64,000 nt of DNA, from positions 2,108,001-2,172,000 of the forward strand of contig NC_007513.1 in NCBI RefSeq assembly GCF_000012505.1. The letters run 5' to 3'. This document shows, piece by piece, positions 30,164 to 43,266 of this stretch (its first letter is position 1; the number at the start of each line of letters is the position of its first letter). Origin of the DNA: Synechococcus sp. CC9902 (GTDB lineage: Bacteria; Cyanobacteriota; Cyanobacteriia; PCC-6307; Cyanobiaceae). The notes below the pieces were generated by a model. It was not told where the DNA came from and did no database searches. It saw only the letters and a list, made by a program, of their open reading frames with translations. A program made the position numbers and the translations under genes.

Positions 30164-31027
30164 ATGAACACCAATTTGTTTGACGCCGATGGTGCGATCT
30201 ATATGGGGTCGCAACGGACCCCCGAGCACTGTCGTGTGGGACTTTTCGGCGTGCCCTACGACGGCACCACATCGTTCCGACCGGGCACCCGGTTTGGACC
30301 CGCCGCAATTCGAGACGTCAGCAGTGGACTAGAGACATACTGCCCGCAATTGGATCGGGATCTCGAAGATCTCTCCTTCGTCGATCTCGGGGCTGTCGAG
30401 ATCCCCTTCGGCGCCCCTGAACCGGTCATCGCCAAGGTGCAACAGGCCACCCAAGCGATTCTTGAGCTCGGCCTGAAACCGTTGATGCTCGGCGGTGAAC
30501 ACTCCATCAGCTCCGGAGCCGTGGCTGCCGTAGCGCAGCAGCATCCTGATCTGGTTCTCGTGCAACTCGATGCCCACGCTGATCTGCGCCATGAGTGGTT
30601 AGGCAGCCATCACAGCCATGCCTGTGCCATGCGCCGCTGCCTCGAGATCCTGCCCAGTGGCGACCTCTTCCAACTCGCCATCCGTAGTGGAACGAAAGCG
30701 GAATTCCAAGAACTCCACAGCAGTGGCCGTCTGATGCCAACAGTGGATGCTTTGCGCGAAGGCCTTGCACCCCACAAGGGGCGCCCGATCTACGTCACCG
30801 TTGATCTGGACTGGTTTGATCCTGCCGTTTTGCCGGGTACAGGCACCCCTGAACCAGGAGGATTTTTTTGGCCTGATTTCGCCAATCTCATCAGCCTGCT
30901 CCAAGAGCATCGGCTAGTGGGCGCAGATGTTGTTGAACTCGCACCACAGCTCGATAGCAGCGGTGTGAGTGCTGTTCTCGCCGCAAAAGTGACGCGTAGC
31001 TTGCTGCTGCTCCTCGGCAATGGCTAA
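30164..31027 (+). CDS. speB: Agmatinase-family ureohydrolase (SpeB)
   Basis: 287 residues. Mn-binding motifs of the arginase/agmatinase family are intact: 'GGEHSIS' (about 109-115), 'QLDAHADLRHEW', 'HSHACAM' and 'DLDWFDPAVLPGTGTPEPGG'. Placed directly after speE, agmatine hydrolysis to putrescine and urea is the likely reaction, feeding SpeE with substrate. Related enzymes act on guanidine or other guanidino compounds, so substrate is inferred. Urea released here could feed the urease at 53-58 kb. Confidence 0.9.
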   Translation: MNTNLFDADGAIYMGSQRTPEHCRVGLFGVPYDGTTSFRPGTRFGPAAIRDVSSGLETYCPQLDRDLEDLSFVDLGAVEIPFGAPEPVIAKVQQATQAILELGLKPLMLGGEHSISSGAVAAVAQQHPDLVLVQLDAHADLRHEWLGSHHSHACAMRRCLEILPSGDLFQLAIRSGTKAEFQELHSSGRLMPTVDALREGLAPHKGRPIYVTVDLDWFDPAVLPGTGTPEPGGFFWPDFANLISLLQEHRLVGADVVELAPQLDSSGVSAVLAAKVTRSLLLLLGNG

Positions 31028-31040
31028 GCCAAAAAAGTGG

Positions 31041-31256
31041 CTAAGCCAAAGCGCGATCTAGCTCCAGCTGGCACTCCACATCGTCCGATGGCAACGCGTG
31101 CAAACGGGGCAGCTGTGGAGCCCGCGCCGTCCAGTGATGACACACCACAAGATCGGCGACTTCTGCATTCACTTCCAATTGCCGCAGCCGACACCACCCA
31201 CCTGCTGCAACTGCTGAGCAGTGCTGGCAAGAACGGCAGCAAAGCCTGTTGGCCAA
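31041..31256 (-). CDS. Small Cys-rich putative zinc-binding protein
   Basis: 71 residues from a TTG at 31256, with no clear ribosome-binding site. The front half has 'CCRSCQHCSAVAAGGWCRLRQLEV' split as C5-C6-C9-C12 and C21, then 'DLVVCHHWTAR' (C39-H40-H41), a plausible zinc knuckle. I recall similar small proteins in picocyanobacteria, but cannot name a family. An opposite-strand frame overlaps fully; the Cys/His spacing makes the minus strand the better choice. Confidence 0.5.
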   Translation of the reverse strand: MANRLCCRSCQHCSAVAAGGWCRLRQLEVNAEVADLVVCHHWTARAPQLPRLHALPSDDVECQLELDRALA

Positions 31257-31394
31257 AAAGAGAATGAATTAGAGAGCTTCAAGGCTAAGGACGGTCCCAG
31301 AAATGGACCATGAACTACAGGAGATCTCCGGTTTCGCTTCAACCAGCCGAAGCACTCCATAAGATTGCGCCTCGCCACCCCCTCGGCCAAAGCC

Positions 31395-32492
31395 ATGCTG
31401 CGTACGCCTCTCTATGAGCTCTGCCGCACTGGAGGTGGCCGAATGGTGCCCTTCGCTGGCTGGGAGATGCCGGTGCAATTCAGTGGCCTAATTCAGGAAC
31501 ACAAAGCCGTACGCAACAGCGTGGGCATGTTCGACATCTCCCACATGGGAGTGCTGCGACTTGAGGGGGCCAACCCCAAAGACACCCTGCAACAACTGGT
31601 GCCCAGCGACCTGCATCGAATCGGGCCCGGCGAAGCCTGTTACACCGTTTTGCTCAACGACCAGGGCGGCATTCGAGACGACTTGATCATTTACGACCTC
31701 GGCGCCATCGACGAAAAACGAGGCGCCCTCGTGCTGGTGATTAACGCTGCCTGCGCAGACAGCGACACCGCCTGGATTCGCGAACGCATGGAACCGGCGG
31801 GCCTCACCGTGACCGATATCAAAAACAATGGCGTTTTACTGGCGCTCCAAGGCCCCCAAGCCATTCCCCTGCTCGAACAACTCAGTGGAGAGGATCTCAG
31901 CGGCTTGCCCCGCTTTGGCCATCGAGACCTCCAAATTCAAGGCCTGAGCAATTCCGTCTTCACCGCCCGCACGGGCTACACGGGTGAAGATGGCGCCGAG
32001 CTCCTGCTCACGGCAGAAGATGGTCAACTTCTCTGGAGCCAACTCCTCGAGAAAGGTGTCGCTCCCTGTGGTCTTGGCGCCCGTGACACCCTGCGTCTCG
32101 AGGCCGCCATGCACCTCTATGGGCAAGACATGAACGCCGACACCAACCCCTTCGAAGCGGGCTTGGGCTGGCTCGTACATCTAGAAATGCCGGCCGACTT
32201 CATTGGTCGTCAAGCCCTGGAAAGGGCTGCAGAGACGGGTCCAAACAAACGGCTCGTCGGCCTCAAATTGGAAGGACGCGCCATCGCGCGTCACGACTAC
32301 CCAGTGCTTCACAACGGCGAGCCGGTTGGCGTGGTGACGAGCGGAACCTGGTCTCCCACGCTGGAGGAGCCGATCGCCTTGGCTTCCATCCCAACCGCCC
32401 TGGCCAAACTGGGTACCAACTTGAGCGTCGAGATCCGAGGCAAAGCCCAACCCGCCACGGTTGTTCGGCGTCCCTTCTACAAACGCCCGTAA
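31395..32492 (+). CDS. gcvT: Glycine cleavage system T protein (aminomethyltransferase)
   Basis: 365 residues from the ATG at 31395. Transfers the methylene group from the lipoyl-bound intermediate of glycine to tetrahydrofolate and releases ammonia, a key step of photorespiration. Seen: 'MVPFAGWEMPVQFSG', 'FDISHMGVLRLEG', 'TARTGYTGEDGAELLL' and the folate-site Asp region 'GARDTLRLEAAMHLYGQDM'. The other gcv genes are not in the window. A small hairpin (GGTCC/GGACC around 31290-31306) lies upstream, of uncertain meaning. Confidence 0.95.
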   Translation: MLRTPLYELCRTGGGRMVPFAGWEMPVQFSGLIQEHKAVRNSVGMFDISHMGVLRLEGANPKDTLQQLVPSDLHRIGPGEACYTVLLNDQGGIRDDLIIYDLGAIDEKRGALVLVINAACADSDTAWIRERMEPAGLTVTDIKNNGVLLALQGPQAIPLLEQLSGEDLSGLPRFGHRDLQIQGLSNSVFTARTGYTGEDGAELLLTAEDGQLLWSQLLEKGVAPCGLGARDTLRLEAAMHLYGQDMNADTNPFEAGLGWLVHLEMPADFIGRQALERAAETGPNKRLVGLKLEGRAIARHDYPVLHNGEPVGVVTSGTWSPTLEEPIALASIPTALAKLGTNLSVEIRGKAQPATVVRRPFYKRP

Positions 32493-32541
32493 CCAGAACC
32501 GGGGCTATGGGAAACTCGCTTCTCATTAGCTGAGACATTCC

Positions 32542-34374
32542 ATGCGCAGCAACGGTTGCGGCGACCTGCGCAAAGACAGCATTGATGCGGTTGTTCAGCT
32601 TTGTGGCTGGGTGGATCGTCGACGGGATCACGGTGGTGTGATTTTCATCGACCTGCGAGACCGCAGCGGCACCGTTCAAATCACCGTTGATCCGGATCTG
32701 GGTGCCGAAGCCTTCGCTGTGGCCGAACACCTGCGCAGCGAAACCGTGCTGCAGGTGCATGGAAAGGTGCGAGCCCGACCCGCTGAATCGCTCAACGACA
32801 AACTCGCCACCGGGGCCGTGGAGGTGCTGGCCAGCGAGATTGTCGTGCTCAACAAGGTGACCGGGAATTTGCCCTTTCCCGTGTCGGTCCACGACGAAGA
32901 AAACACCCGCGAAGAACTCCGCCTCCGTCATCGCTATCTCGATCTGCGCCGCAAGCGCATGAACGACAACCTGCGACTTCGGGCCCGCACCATTCAGGCC
33001 GCCCGGCGCTTTCTTGAAGACGAGGGCTTCATCGAAGTGGAAACGCCGGTACTGACCCGCTCCACCCCTGAAGGTGCCCGCGACTATGTGCTCCCGAGCC
33101 GCGTCTGTGGCGGGGATTGGTTTGCTTTACCCCAATCGCCGCAACTCTTTAAACAGCTTCTGATGGTGGGAGGCATTGAGCGCTATTACCAAGTGGCTCG
33201 ATGCTTCCGAGATGAAGACCTACGCGCCGATCGCCAGCCGGAATTCACCCAGCTGGATATCGAAATGAGCTTCATGGGTGAGGAACAGATCCTCCAACTC
33301 AATGAAGATCTGATCTGTGCGATCTGGAAGTCGGTGAAAGGGATCGAACTTCCCCGTCCCTTCCCACGCATGACCTGGCACGACGCCATGGAGCGGTATG
33401 GAACCGACCGTCCGGATACGCGCTACGGCATGGAGTTGGTGACGGTGTCCGACATCGTCCAGGACATGGGCTTCAAAGTCTTTAGTGGAGCCGTGAAGTC
33501 CGGCGGATCGGTGAAAGTCATCGCCGTCCCTGGAGGCAACGATGCCCTGTCGAACGTTCGGATCAAACCTGGTGGGGATGTCTTCAGCGAAGCGCAAGCT
33601 GCTGGTGCGGGGGGCTTGGCCTTTATTCGTGTCCGCGACGGCGGCGAAATCGACACCATTGGTGCGATTAAGGACAACTTGTCGGACGAACAGAAAGCCG
33701 AATTGTTGAAGCGAACCGGCGCGACCCCGGGCACCCTCTTGCTGTTTGGAGCTGGCGAAACCGCCATCGTGAACAAAGCGCTCGACCGGGTGCGGCAGTA
33801 CCTGGCAAAGGAACTCAACCTGGTGAAACCCGACCGGCAAAACGACGCCTGGAACTTCCTCTGGGTCGTTGACTTTCCAATGTTCGAGTTCAACAGCGAT
33901 GAAAACCGATATGAAGCCCTGCACCATCCGTTCTGCGCCCCCAACACCGACGACCTGGGCAGTGATCCAGCGCAATGGGCAACGACCCTCCCCAAAGCAA
34001 GAGCGCAGGCCTACGACCTTGTGTTGAACGGTCTTGAGCTCGGCGGCGGCTCCCTACGCATCCACGACTCCGCCCTACAACGCCAAGTGCTGCAAACCGT
34101 GGGATTACCCCTGGAAGAAGCCCAAGCGCAATTTGGCTTCTTGATTAACGCGCTCGATATGGGCGCTCCCCCCCACGGTGGCCTTGCCTTTGGTGTGGAC
34201 CGGATGGTGATGTTGCTGGCCGGAGAAGATTCGATCCGCGACACCATTGCATTCCCGAAAACCCAACAAGCCCGCTGCCTGATGACCGACGCCCCCAGCA
34301 GCGTTGCCGAAAAACAGCTGCAGGAGCTCCATGTGTCGAGCACCTGGGTGGATCCCGCCGAGGATGAAAACTGA
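32542..34374 (+). CDS. aspS: Aspartyl-tRNA synthetase AspS
   Basis: 610 residues, bacterial type. N-terminal OB fold ('[23 protein letters not shown]'), class II core with motif 2 '[26 protein letters not shown]' and motif 3 '[14 protein letters not shown]', and the inserted GAD domain (about 290-410). It charges tRNA-Asp (and possibly tRNA-Asn, as is common in bacteria; not decidable here). Normal length. Confidence 0.97.
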
Positions 34375-34470
34375 GCACAAGCCTTAAGCAGATCCCGAAG
34401 GGAATCAGCACTTTTGCCCACCAACCTGAACAACGAGGAACCCTGAAGGGAGAACTTTCGCGTTCAGCCT

Positions 34471-35604
34471 TTGCCGCGCTTACCCCGACGGACTGGGGAA
34501 ACCCGTAGTCGCCGCTCCAGCGGGACGGCGGATCTGTTGCGGCTGTATCTGCAAGACATTGGCCGCGTTGACCTGCTCACCAGCGAGGAGGAAGTCACGC
34601 TGGCTCGGCTTGTACAGCGACGCGAGACGCTTTTAAAACAGCAGCGCGAGCTGTCCGACACCAATCAGGCCATTGGTGAACTGCATCGCTTGGAGGAGCT
34701 CCAACGCCGCGAAGCCAATCACCACAGTCATTGGCCCACCAAACAAGAGTGGGCCCGCGCCGCAGCATTAACCCTCCAGGAGCTGCAAAACCGCATCGAT
34801 GCGGGCTACGAGGCTTGGGCTGAAAAAGCCGCCATTGACGCCAAAGAACTCAAGCTGAGCCTGCGCAACGGACGACGGGCGAAGGACCACATGATCCAGG
34901 CCAACCTCAGGCTTGTGGTGGCTGTGGCCAAGAAGTACCAGCAGCGGGGGATGGAAATCCTTGACCTGGTGCAGGAAGGAACCCTGGGTCTCGAACGCGC
35001 TGTCGAAAAATTCGATCCCACCCGGGGCTTCCGCTTCAGCACCTATGCCTACTGGTGGATCCGCCAAGGCATGACTCGGGCGATTGCCACCCAAAGCCGC
35101 ACCATTCGTCTCCCTGTGCATGTCACAGAGAAGCTCAACCGGATCAAACGGGTTCAGCAGGAGATCGCAAGCAACGAAGGGCGAATCGCCTCCATTGCCG
35201 ATTTAGCCCGCGAACTGGGCATCAGTGAAGACACGGTGCGACAAACCCTGGAGCGTGTCCCCCGCTCGGTGTCACTGGATAGCCGCGTTGGCAAAGATCA
35301 AGACACGCAGCTCGGGGATCTGATCGAAGACGGCAAGGCCACACCTGAAGAAACCTTGACCCACGACGAACTCCATAACGACCTTGAAGGTCTTCTCGAT
35401 GAACTCACCCCCCGAGAAGCCTCGGTGCTCCGGCGACGGTTTGGTCTCGAGGACGACACTCCACAAACCCTGGCGCAAATCGGAGAGGAACTGAAGCTGT
35501 CGCGGGAACGGGTGCGTCAGATCGAAACCCGTGCCTTACTCAAGCTGCGCCAACCCCAAAAACGCAGCAAAATTCGGGACTACATCCAAGGTTTGGATTC
35601 CTAA
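34471..35604 (+). CDS. RNA polymerase group 2 sigma factor (RpoD-like)
   Basis: 377 residues from a TTG at 34471, the only start before an upstream in-frame stop. It has region 1.2 'ADLLRLYLQDIGRVDLLTSEEEV', region 2 'QANLRLVVAVAKKYQQRGMEILDLVQEG' and 'FDPTRGFRFSTYAYWWIRQGMTRAI', region 3 'RLPVHVTEKLNRIK', and region 4 'RRRFGLEDDTPQTLAQIGEELKLSRERVRQIE'. It lacks the long acidic N-terminus of RpoD, so it is a non-essential-type sigma factor of the SigB/C/D kind, usually for stress or light responses. Confidence 0.92.
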   Translation: MPRLPRRTGETRSRRSSGTADLLRLYLQDIGRVDLLTSEEEVTLARLVQRRETLLKQQRELSDTNQAIGELHRLEELQRREANHHSHWPTKQEWARAAALTLQELQNRIDAGYEAWAEKAAIDAKELKLSLRNGRRAKDHMIQANLRLVVAVAKKYQQRGMEILDLVQEGTLGLERAVEKFDPTRGFRFSTYAYWWIRQGMTRAIATQSRTIRLPVHVTEKLNRIKRVQQEIASNEGRIASIADLARELGISEDTVRQTLERVPRSVSLDSRVGKDQDTQLGDLIEDGKATPEETLTHDELHNDLEGLLDELTPREASVLRRRFGLEDDTPQTLAQIGEELKLSRERVRQIETRALLKLRQPQKRSKIRDYIQGLDS

Positions 35605-35652
35605 AAACGTGTCCATTGCGATGGTGCAGGTCGCCAACGCCAAGTAATTTGA

Positions 35653-37934
<2,282 letters not shown>

Positions 37935-37983
37935 ACCAGCTCCATTACGTTCATCGCACAAGACCTTCCCCTTTGCTTGAACC

Positions 37984-38841
37984 ATGAAGTCTGTAGCGGT
38001 TCTCGGTACTGGGCTCCTCGGGGAAGCCATCGCCCAACGGTGTTTAAGCCAGGGCTCAACCGTGCACGCTTGGAACAGAACTAGAGAACGCATCCAACCA
38101 CTGCTCGCGCTGGGGGCCAGAGAAATCGGAGATCTCTCCGAGGTGTCCACCACATGCGACACAGTCATCACGGTGTTGCGGGATGGTCCAGTGACCGCAA
38201 ACGTTGTGGCTGAACTTGGGGCACTCCACAACACCACCGTGATCCCGATGGGAACGATGGGTGTGAGCGAAAGCAAAGCCCTCGCAACACAAGTTCTGCG
38301 ACAAAACGGCTCCTATCTCGAAGCACCAGTACTCGGCAGCAAGCCCCAGGCCCTCAACGGATCCCTACTGGTGATGGCCGGCGGCGATGCCGACGTCTTT
38401 GAGCAGCAGCTCAGCCTGTTGATGCATCTCAGCCAACAACCCAAGCTGGTGGGCCCCGTGGGGAGCGGCGCGGCCACCAAAATCGCCTTGAACCAATTAA
38501 TTGCAAGCCTCACCCACAGCTTTTCGTTATCACTCCGTTTGATTCAGCACGCAGGTGTACCGGTCGAGACGTTCATGGAGATCCTGCGACCCTCAGCCCT
38601 TTACGCACCCACATTCGACAAAAAGCTCGAACGCATGCTCGGAGGTCACTACGACGATCCCAACTTCAGCACCGCCCTACTCCGCAAAGATCTCGAGTTA
38701 TTCCTGCAGGAAACCAGCGAAGCAGGCGTGCAAGACCTTGGCCTGCAAGGACTGGCAGAACTCCTGCACAAAGCCAACGGGACACAACTGGATCAACAGG
38801 ATTACTGCGCCCTGCATGAGCTGACACAAGCCACGACCTAA
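37984..38841 (+). CDS. Beta-hydroxyacid dehydrogenase-family oxidoreductase (GLYR/HIBADH type)
   Basis: 285 residues. Rossmann motif '[15 protein letters not shown]' (about 4-18), later '[26 protein letters not shown]' and the catalytic Lys region '[14 protein letters not shown]'. Family members reduce glyoxylate, succinic semialdehyde or 3-hydroxyisobutyrate-type substrates using NAD(P)H. Which one applies here is unknown; a photorespiratory glyoxylate role is only a guess. It sits between queE and queC on the same strand. Confidence 0.88.
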   Translation: MKSVAVLGTGLLGEAIAQRCLSQGSTVHAWNRTRERIQPLLALGAREIGDLSEVSTTCDTVITVLRDGPVTANVVAELGALHNTTVIPMGTMGVSESKALATQVLRQNGSYLEAPVLGSKPQALNGSLLVMAGGDADVFEQQLSLLMHLSQQPKLVGPVGSGAATKIALNQLIASLTHSFSLSLRLIQHAGVPVETFMEILRPSALYAPTFDKKLERMLGGHYDDPNFSTALLRKDLELFLQETSEAGVQDLGLQGLAELLHKANGTQLDQQDYCALHELTQATT

Positions 38842-38897
38842 GCCAAACCATCGCCGCAAACAAACAACAACGCTCCACGAAGTTTTTTAATGAGGGC

Positions 38898-39578
38898 ATG
38901 GCCCAACGCACCGCAATTGCCCTGCTTTCCGGGGGACTGGATTCCGCTACGGCTGCCGCGCTAGCGCAGGAGGCCGGTGATCGTGTGATCGGACTGTCCT
39001 TCGATTACGGACAACGTCATCGGCGTGAACTCAAAGCTGCCGCCAAGGTGGCTGCCCATCTCAACTTGGCGGAACATCACCAAGTGGATGTGAATCTCGG
39101 AGCCTGGGGAGGATCGGCCCTCACGGATCCCAACCAAACCGTTCCCACCAGCGGAGTGGAGGAGGGTGTCATCCCTGTGACCTACGTCCCAGGACGCAAC
39201 ACGGTCTTCATTGCGATTGGGCTCAGCCTTGCCGAAGCCCGAGGGGCCGAACGGTTGGTTCTTGGCGTGAATGCGGTTGATTACTCCGGATATCCCGACT
39301 GCCGTCCGGATTACCTCGACGCTTTTCAAACGTTGGCAACTCTGTCCAGCAAAGCTGGACGGGAAGGACATGGACCTCAGCTCTGGGCACCACTGGTGCA
39401 GTGGAGCAAAACCAAAATCGTGGACGAAGCACTCCGGCTGGGGGTCCCTATCGGTGAAACGTGGAGTTGCTACAGCGGCGGCAGCCGTCCCTGCGGCGTC
39501 TGCGACAGCTGCCGCATTCGGGATTCAGCCCTTCGCGAAGCCGGCCGACCAGACCTATGCAGCAACGCCGAGGGATGA
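38898..39578 (+). CDS. queC: 7-cyano-7-deazaguanine synthase QueC
   Basis: 226 residues. ATP-dependent conversion of 7-carboxy-7-deazaguanine to preQ0. PP-loop '[12 protein letters not shown]' (about 9-20), '[21 protein letters not shown]', 'RNTVFIAIG' and the zinc site with four cysteines in '[20 protein letters not shown]'. It follows QueE's product in queuosine synthesis. Its stop overlaps the pabB start (ATGA). Confidence 0.95.
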   Translation: MAQRTAIALLSGGLDSATAAALAQEAGDRVIGLSFDYGQRHRRELKAAAKVAAHLNLAEHHQVDVNLGAWGGSALTDPNQTVPTSGVEEGVIPVTYVPGRNTVFIAIGLSLAEARGAERLVLGVNAVDYSGYPDCRPDYLDAFQTLATLSSKAGREGHGPQLWAPLVQWSKTKIVDEALRLGVPIGETWSCYSGGSRPCGVCDSCRIRDSALREAGRPDLCSNAEG

Positions 39579-40879
39579 ATAAGTTGCAGCGCCGAGACGT
39601 GCCCTGGCGCGAACCAGTGATGGTGGCCACGCAACTCGCGGCTCTCTACGGGGAAGAAGGTCTGATCTGGCTGGATGGAGACGGCAGCGCCCTGGGGCGT
39701 TGGGTCACCCTTGGAGTCGCTCCGGTGGAAACCGTGTGCTGTCGAGGATGTCCGGGAGAGCCAGGGGCAAGCAATCCATTCGAAGCGCTACGACAACTCG
39801 ACGATGGTCATTGGACCGGATGGCTGAGCTATGAAGCCGCCGCCTGGTCTGAACCCAGCAATGTCTGGCGTGCTGATGCCATGCCAAGCCTTTGGATCGC
39901 AAGGCATGACCCAATTCTTCGTTTCGATCTCCAAAACCAGCAGCTCTGGATCGAAGGAACCAACCCCAGCACCATGACGGCCTTGCTGGATGCTCTTGCC
40001 ACAGCGCCCACCACGATCAATCCAAGTGCGCCTCCCATCGCCCTTGATGCTTGGACACACCACACTGATCGCAGCGGTTTTGCCAATGGCGTTCGGCGGA
40101 TTCGCGATCTGATCGCCGTGGGCGATCTCTTCCAAGCCAATCTCACCGCCTGCTGCAGCACGAGCTGGCCATCCAACACCAGCGCACTGGACCTGTTTCG
40201 CCGGATTCGACAACGCTGCCCAGCGCCTTTCGCTGGCCTGGTGATCACCGAAAATCACGACGCTTTGCTCTCCTCATCTCCGGAACGATTTGTCTCCGTG
40301 GATTGCTCAGGCCGCGTTCAAACCCGTCCAATCAAAGGCACCCGGCCCCGGCATAGCGATCCTGAACTGGATGCCGATCTGGCAGCTGAATTGGTCTGCA
40401 GCGACAAAGATCGGGCCGAAAACGTGATGGTGGTCGACCTGCTTCGTAATGACCTGGGCCGCGTCTGCACTCCCGGCAGCATTCATGTGCCTCAACTCGT
40501 GGGATTGGAGAGCTACGCCTCCGTTCATCACCTCACCTCTGTCGTGGAGGGGCAACTGCGGGATGGACTGAATTGGGTTGATCTGCTGGAAGCGAGCTGG
40601 CCTGGTGGATCGATTAGTGGGGCACCAAAACTGAGGGCCTGCCAGCGTTTGCATGAACTGGAACCCACAAGCCGCGGCCCTTACTGCGGCTCATTGATTC
40701 ACATCGATTGGGATGGCCGCTTCGACAGCAACATCCTGATTCGATCCCTGATCCGATCAGGCCACAGCCTGAGGGCCCATGCTGGCTGCGGGATCGTTGC
40801 CGACTCCGATCCGGAAGGGGAGGCTGACGAACTGAATTGGAAATTGCAACCTCTGCTGGAGGCTCTGGCATGCCAGTGA
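39575..40879 (+). CDS. pabB: Aminodeoxychorismate synthase component I (PabB-type)
   Basis: 434 residues from the ATG at 39575, which overlaps the queC stop. Chorismate-utilising fold: '[10 protein letters not shown]', '[21 protein letters not shown]' and '[23 protein letters not shown]', with the Lys of PabB-type 'PIKGT'. Anthranilate synthase (TrpE) is related, but the direct coupling to a class IV aminotransferase favours the folate branch. The glutaminase partner (PabA) is not in the window. Confidence 0.88.
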   Translation: MNKLQRRDVPWREPVMVATQLAALYGEEGLIWLDGDGSALGRWVTLGVAPVETVCCRGCPGEPGASNPFEALRQLDDGHWTGWLSYEAAAWSEPSNVWRADAMPSLWIARHDPILRFDLQNQQLWIEGTNPSTMTALLDALATAPTTINPSAPPIALDAWTHHTDRSGFANGVRRIRDLIAVGDLFQANLTACCSTSWPSNTSALDLFRRIRQRCPAPFAGLVITENHDALLSSSPERFVSVDCSGRVQTRPIKGTRPRHSDPELDADLAAELVCSDKDRAENVMVVDLLRNDLGRVCTPGSIHVPQLVGLESYASVHHLTSVVEGQLRDGLNWVDLLEASWPGGSISGAPKLRACQRLHELEPTSRGPYCGSLIHIDWDGRFDSNILIRSLIRSGHSLRAHAGCGIVADSDPEGEADELNWKLQPLLEALACQ

Positions 40880-41682
40880 CAATTGCCTGGATCGACGGAT
40901 GCTGGGGGGAGCCCGACGACCTGCAACTTCCGCTGAGTGATCGAGGCCTGCAACTGGCGGATGGCCTCTTCGAAACCGTGCTGGTCCGCAACGGCCAGCC
41001 ACAACTTCTGCAGGAGCACCTGCTGCGATGGAGCGACAGTGCTGCGCTGCTGGGCATGGACGTGCCTCCACAAAGGTCGACATTGCAGCCGCTCATCCTT
41101 GCTGCCATCCAACGCTGCGCTCTCGCTCAAAGCGACGGTGCCCTTCGCCTCAACTGGAGCCGTGGCAGCTCACCCCAGCGCGGAATCGGGCTTCCGGCCT
41201 CAGGACACCACCGCTTTTGGTTCACACTTCAGCCCTGTACGCCGACGTTTTCACCCGTCAACACCATCACTAGTAGCCATGAGCGCCGCAATGCCTCCAG
41301 CCGACTGAGCCATTGCAAAACATTCGCCTACGGACAAGCCATCCAAGCCCGCAGGGAAGCGCAGAAGCAAGGGGCTGACGATGCTCTGCTCTTGAACACA
41401 GCAGGGGCCCTGTGCTGTGGAACGGCAGCCAACCTGTTGATCCGACGTCGCGGACAGTGGATCACGCCAGCACTCAGCAGCGGCTGTCTTCCGGGCGTGA
41501 TGCGGGGCCGCGCTCTGAGCCAGGGCCTTGCCGTGGAAACCGAGCTGGAGGCCGAGTTCCAGGCAAATGATCAGGCCGTTCTGATCAACAGCCTCAGCTG
41601 TCGACCAATCGCATCCCACAACGGCAAACCCATGGCTTCAATGACTAGTGCATTGGAGGTATGGCAATCCCTGCTCCACTGA
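40870..41682 (+). CDS. Class IV aminotransferase-fold protein, PabC-like
   Basis: 270 residues from the ATG at 40870; it overlaps the pabB stop by 10 bp. PLP fold type IV: 'LPLSDRGLQLADGLFETVLVRNG' (about 19-41), the PLP Lys in 'SHCKTFAYGQAIQARREA', and 'LCCGTAANLLIRRRGQWITPAL'. Next to pabB, 4-amino-4-deoxychorismate lyase (pABA formation) is the most likely role; branched-chain or D-amino-acid aminotransferase are alternatives. Confidence 0.85.
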   Translation: MPVTIAWIDGCWGEPDDLQLPLSDRGLQLADGLFETVLVRNGQPQLLQEHLLRWSDSAALLGMDVPPQRSTLQPLILAAIQRCALAQSDGALRLNWSRGSSPQRGIGLPASGHHRFWFTLQPCTPTFSPVNTITSSHERRNASSRLSHCKTFAYGQAIQARREAQKQGADDALLLNTAGALCCGTAANLLIRRRGQWITPALSSGCLPGVMRGRALSQGLAVETELEAEFQANDQAVLINSLSCRPIASHNGKPMASMTSALEVWQSLLH

Positions 41683-41709
41683 TCAAGATGAGGCAAACGG
41701 CTGGACGCC

Positions 41710-43266
41710 ATGGCACTGCAACGTGACCTCAGCCTCACCAACCTGATCTTGGCGGTGGTGACAGGCACCATCGGTTCAGGTTGGCTGTTCGCGCCTTACT
41801 TCACCGCCAAACTCGCGGGGGGAGGAAGCCTGCTGGCGTGGAGTGTCGGCGGATTCATGGCCTTCCTGCTGGCACTCGTTTTTGCAGAGCTGGGATCGGT
41901 TGTCCCCAGTTCCGGGGCACTGGCGCAGATTCCGTTGCTGAGCCACGGCCGCCTATCTGGTTTCATCGGAGGCTGGGCCGTTTGGCTGTCGTACGTCGCA
42001 CTTCCGGCGGTTGAACTGCTGGCTCTGCTCGAATACCTCTCATCGAGCCTTCCTTGGCTAACCGTCCAGAACAACGGTGGCGAAGAACTCAGCCTTGCTG
42101 GCCATGCCGTAGCAGTGCTGCTGCTGATCCTGCTCTGCTGGATCAATCTCAACGGCGTCCGTAGCCTTTCGCGGTGGATCGACAGCCTCACCTGGTGGAA
42201 GCTGATTGTTCCAGTGGGCGTCGCGATCACTCTGATGCTGATTAGCGGTCACTGGGGCAACCTGCGAATTCCTGTAGGTGGAACACAGGGCGCCGATGTT
42301 GTGCAGGCCGTTGGCAGTGGTGGAGTTCTGTTCAGCCTGCTGGGCTTTCGCACCGCCATGGATCTGGCCGGGGAAGCGCGCAGGCCCAGTCGCGATGTAC
42401 CCCTCGCCATGGGGCTCGGCTTGAGCATTTGTCTGGCGATTTATCTGTTGCTGCAGCTCAGCTTTCTGGTCAGCGTTCCGCCTGATCAGCTAACCAACGG
42501 CTGGCACAGCCTCAGCCTGAGCGCCCATGGAGGCCCCATCGTTGCTCTTGCCATGGGGCTCGGTCTGAGTTGGATGGTCACCCTGCTGCTGATTGATGCT
42601 GTCGTGTCTCCGGGAGCGACAGCCCTCACCTATATCGGTGTATCAGCCCGAATCAGCTGGATGATGGGGGAATGCGGCCTCGTCCCTAAAGCTCTAGGGC
42701 AGCTAAATCGCCAAGGGGTTCCCCACGTTGCACTAATCCTGAGCACCATGGTGAGCGCCCTAATGCTGGCGGTAGGCCCTGGATGGCAGAGCATCGTGAG
42801 CTTTCTCACCTCAACGTTGATCATCGCTCTGGCCACTGGCCCGATCAGCTTGATGGCGTTGCGGCGACAGCTCCCGAATGCCCCCCGCGGCTACCAACTC
42901 CCCATGGCGTCATGGTTGTGCCCCCTGAGCTTTGTGATGGCCACCTGGGCCATCAGCTGGTGTGGACGAAGCGCCCTTGAAGGAGCTGTGCTCTGCATCG
43001 GCATTCCAACGCTGCTGTTCGTCATCCATCGCCGTTGGACAGGCATCGACATGGACGTTCGTTCGGCCCTCTGGTGGCCGCTGTATTTAGGACTTCTGGT
43101 GCTGAACACCGAGCTCTTTGGCGACGGAGGCCTGCTGCAACTACCGCAGGCGGGGCAACTGCTGGTGCTGGCGGGCATAGCACTTGGCGTTATGCCCTTA
43201 GCGGTCTTCTCCGCCCTGGCCGAAGCATCTCCCCACGCCCAGCTGGAAGGCACCTCCACGATCTAG
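41710..43266 (+). CDS. APC-family amino acid permease
   Basis: 518 residues with about 12 membrane helices. The opening 'TNLILAVVTGTIGSGWLFAPYFTAKLAGGGSLLAWSVGGFMAF' has the family's glycine-rich first helix, which binds substrate, and 'LGFRTAMDLAGEARRPSRDVPLA' is the conserved APC loop. Substrate not determinable. Its TAG overlaps the stop of convergent gpgP by four bases (CTAG). Confidence 0.88.
   Translation: MALQRDLSLTNLILAVVTGTIGSGWLFAPYFTAKLAGGGSLLAWSVGGFMAFLLALVFAELGSVVPSSGALAQIPLLSHGRLSGFIGGWAVWLSYVALPAVELLALLEYLSSSLPWLTVQNNGGEELSLAGHAVAVLLLILLCWINLNGVRSLSRWIDSLTWWKLIVPVGVAITLMLISGHWGNLRIPVGGTQGADVVQAVGSGGVLFSLLGFRTAMDLAGEARRPSRDVPLAMGLGLSICLAIYLLLQLSFLVSVPPDQLTNGWHSLSLSAHGGPIVALAMGLGLSWMVTLLLIDAVVSPGATALTYIGVSARISWMMGECGLVPKALGQLNRQGVPHVALILSTMVSALMLAVGPGWQSIVSFLTSTLIIALATGPISLMALRRQLPNAPRGYQLPMASWLCPLSFVMATWAISWCGRSALEGAVLCIGIPTLLFVIHRRWTGIDMDVRSALWWPLYLGLLVLNTELFGDGGLLQLPQAGQLLVLAGIALGVMPLAVFSALAEASPHAQLEGTSTI

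Noticed and set aside
31284-31330. Possible riboswitch before gcvT
   Set aside because: Two short inverted repeats are present, but the conserved glycine riboswitch core and the picocyanobacterial glutamine-type motif are not recognisable.
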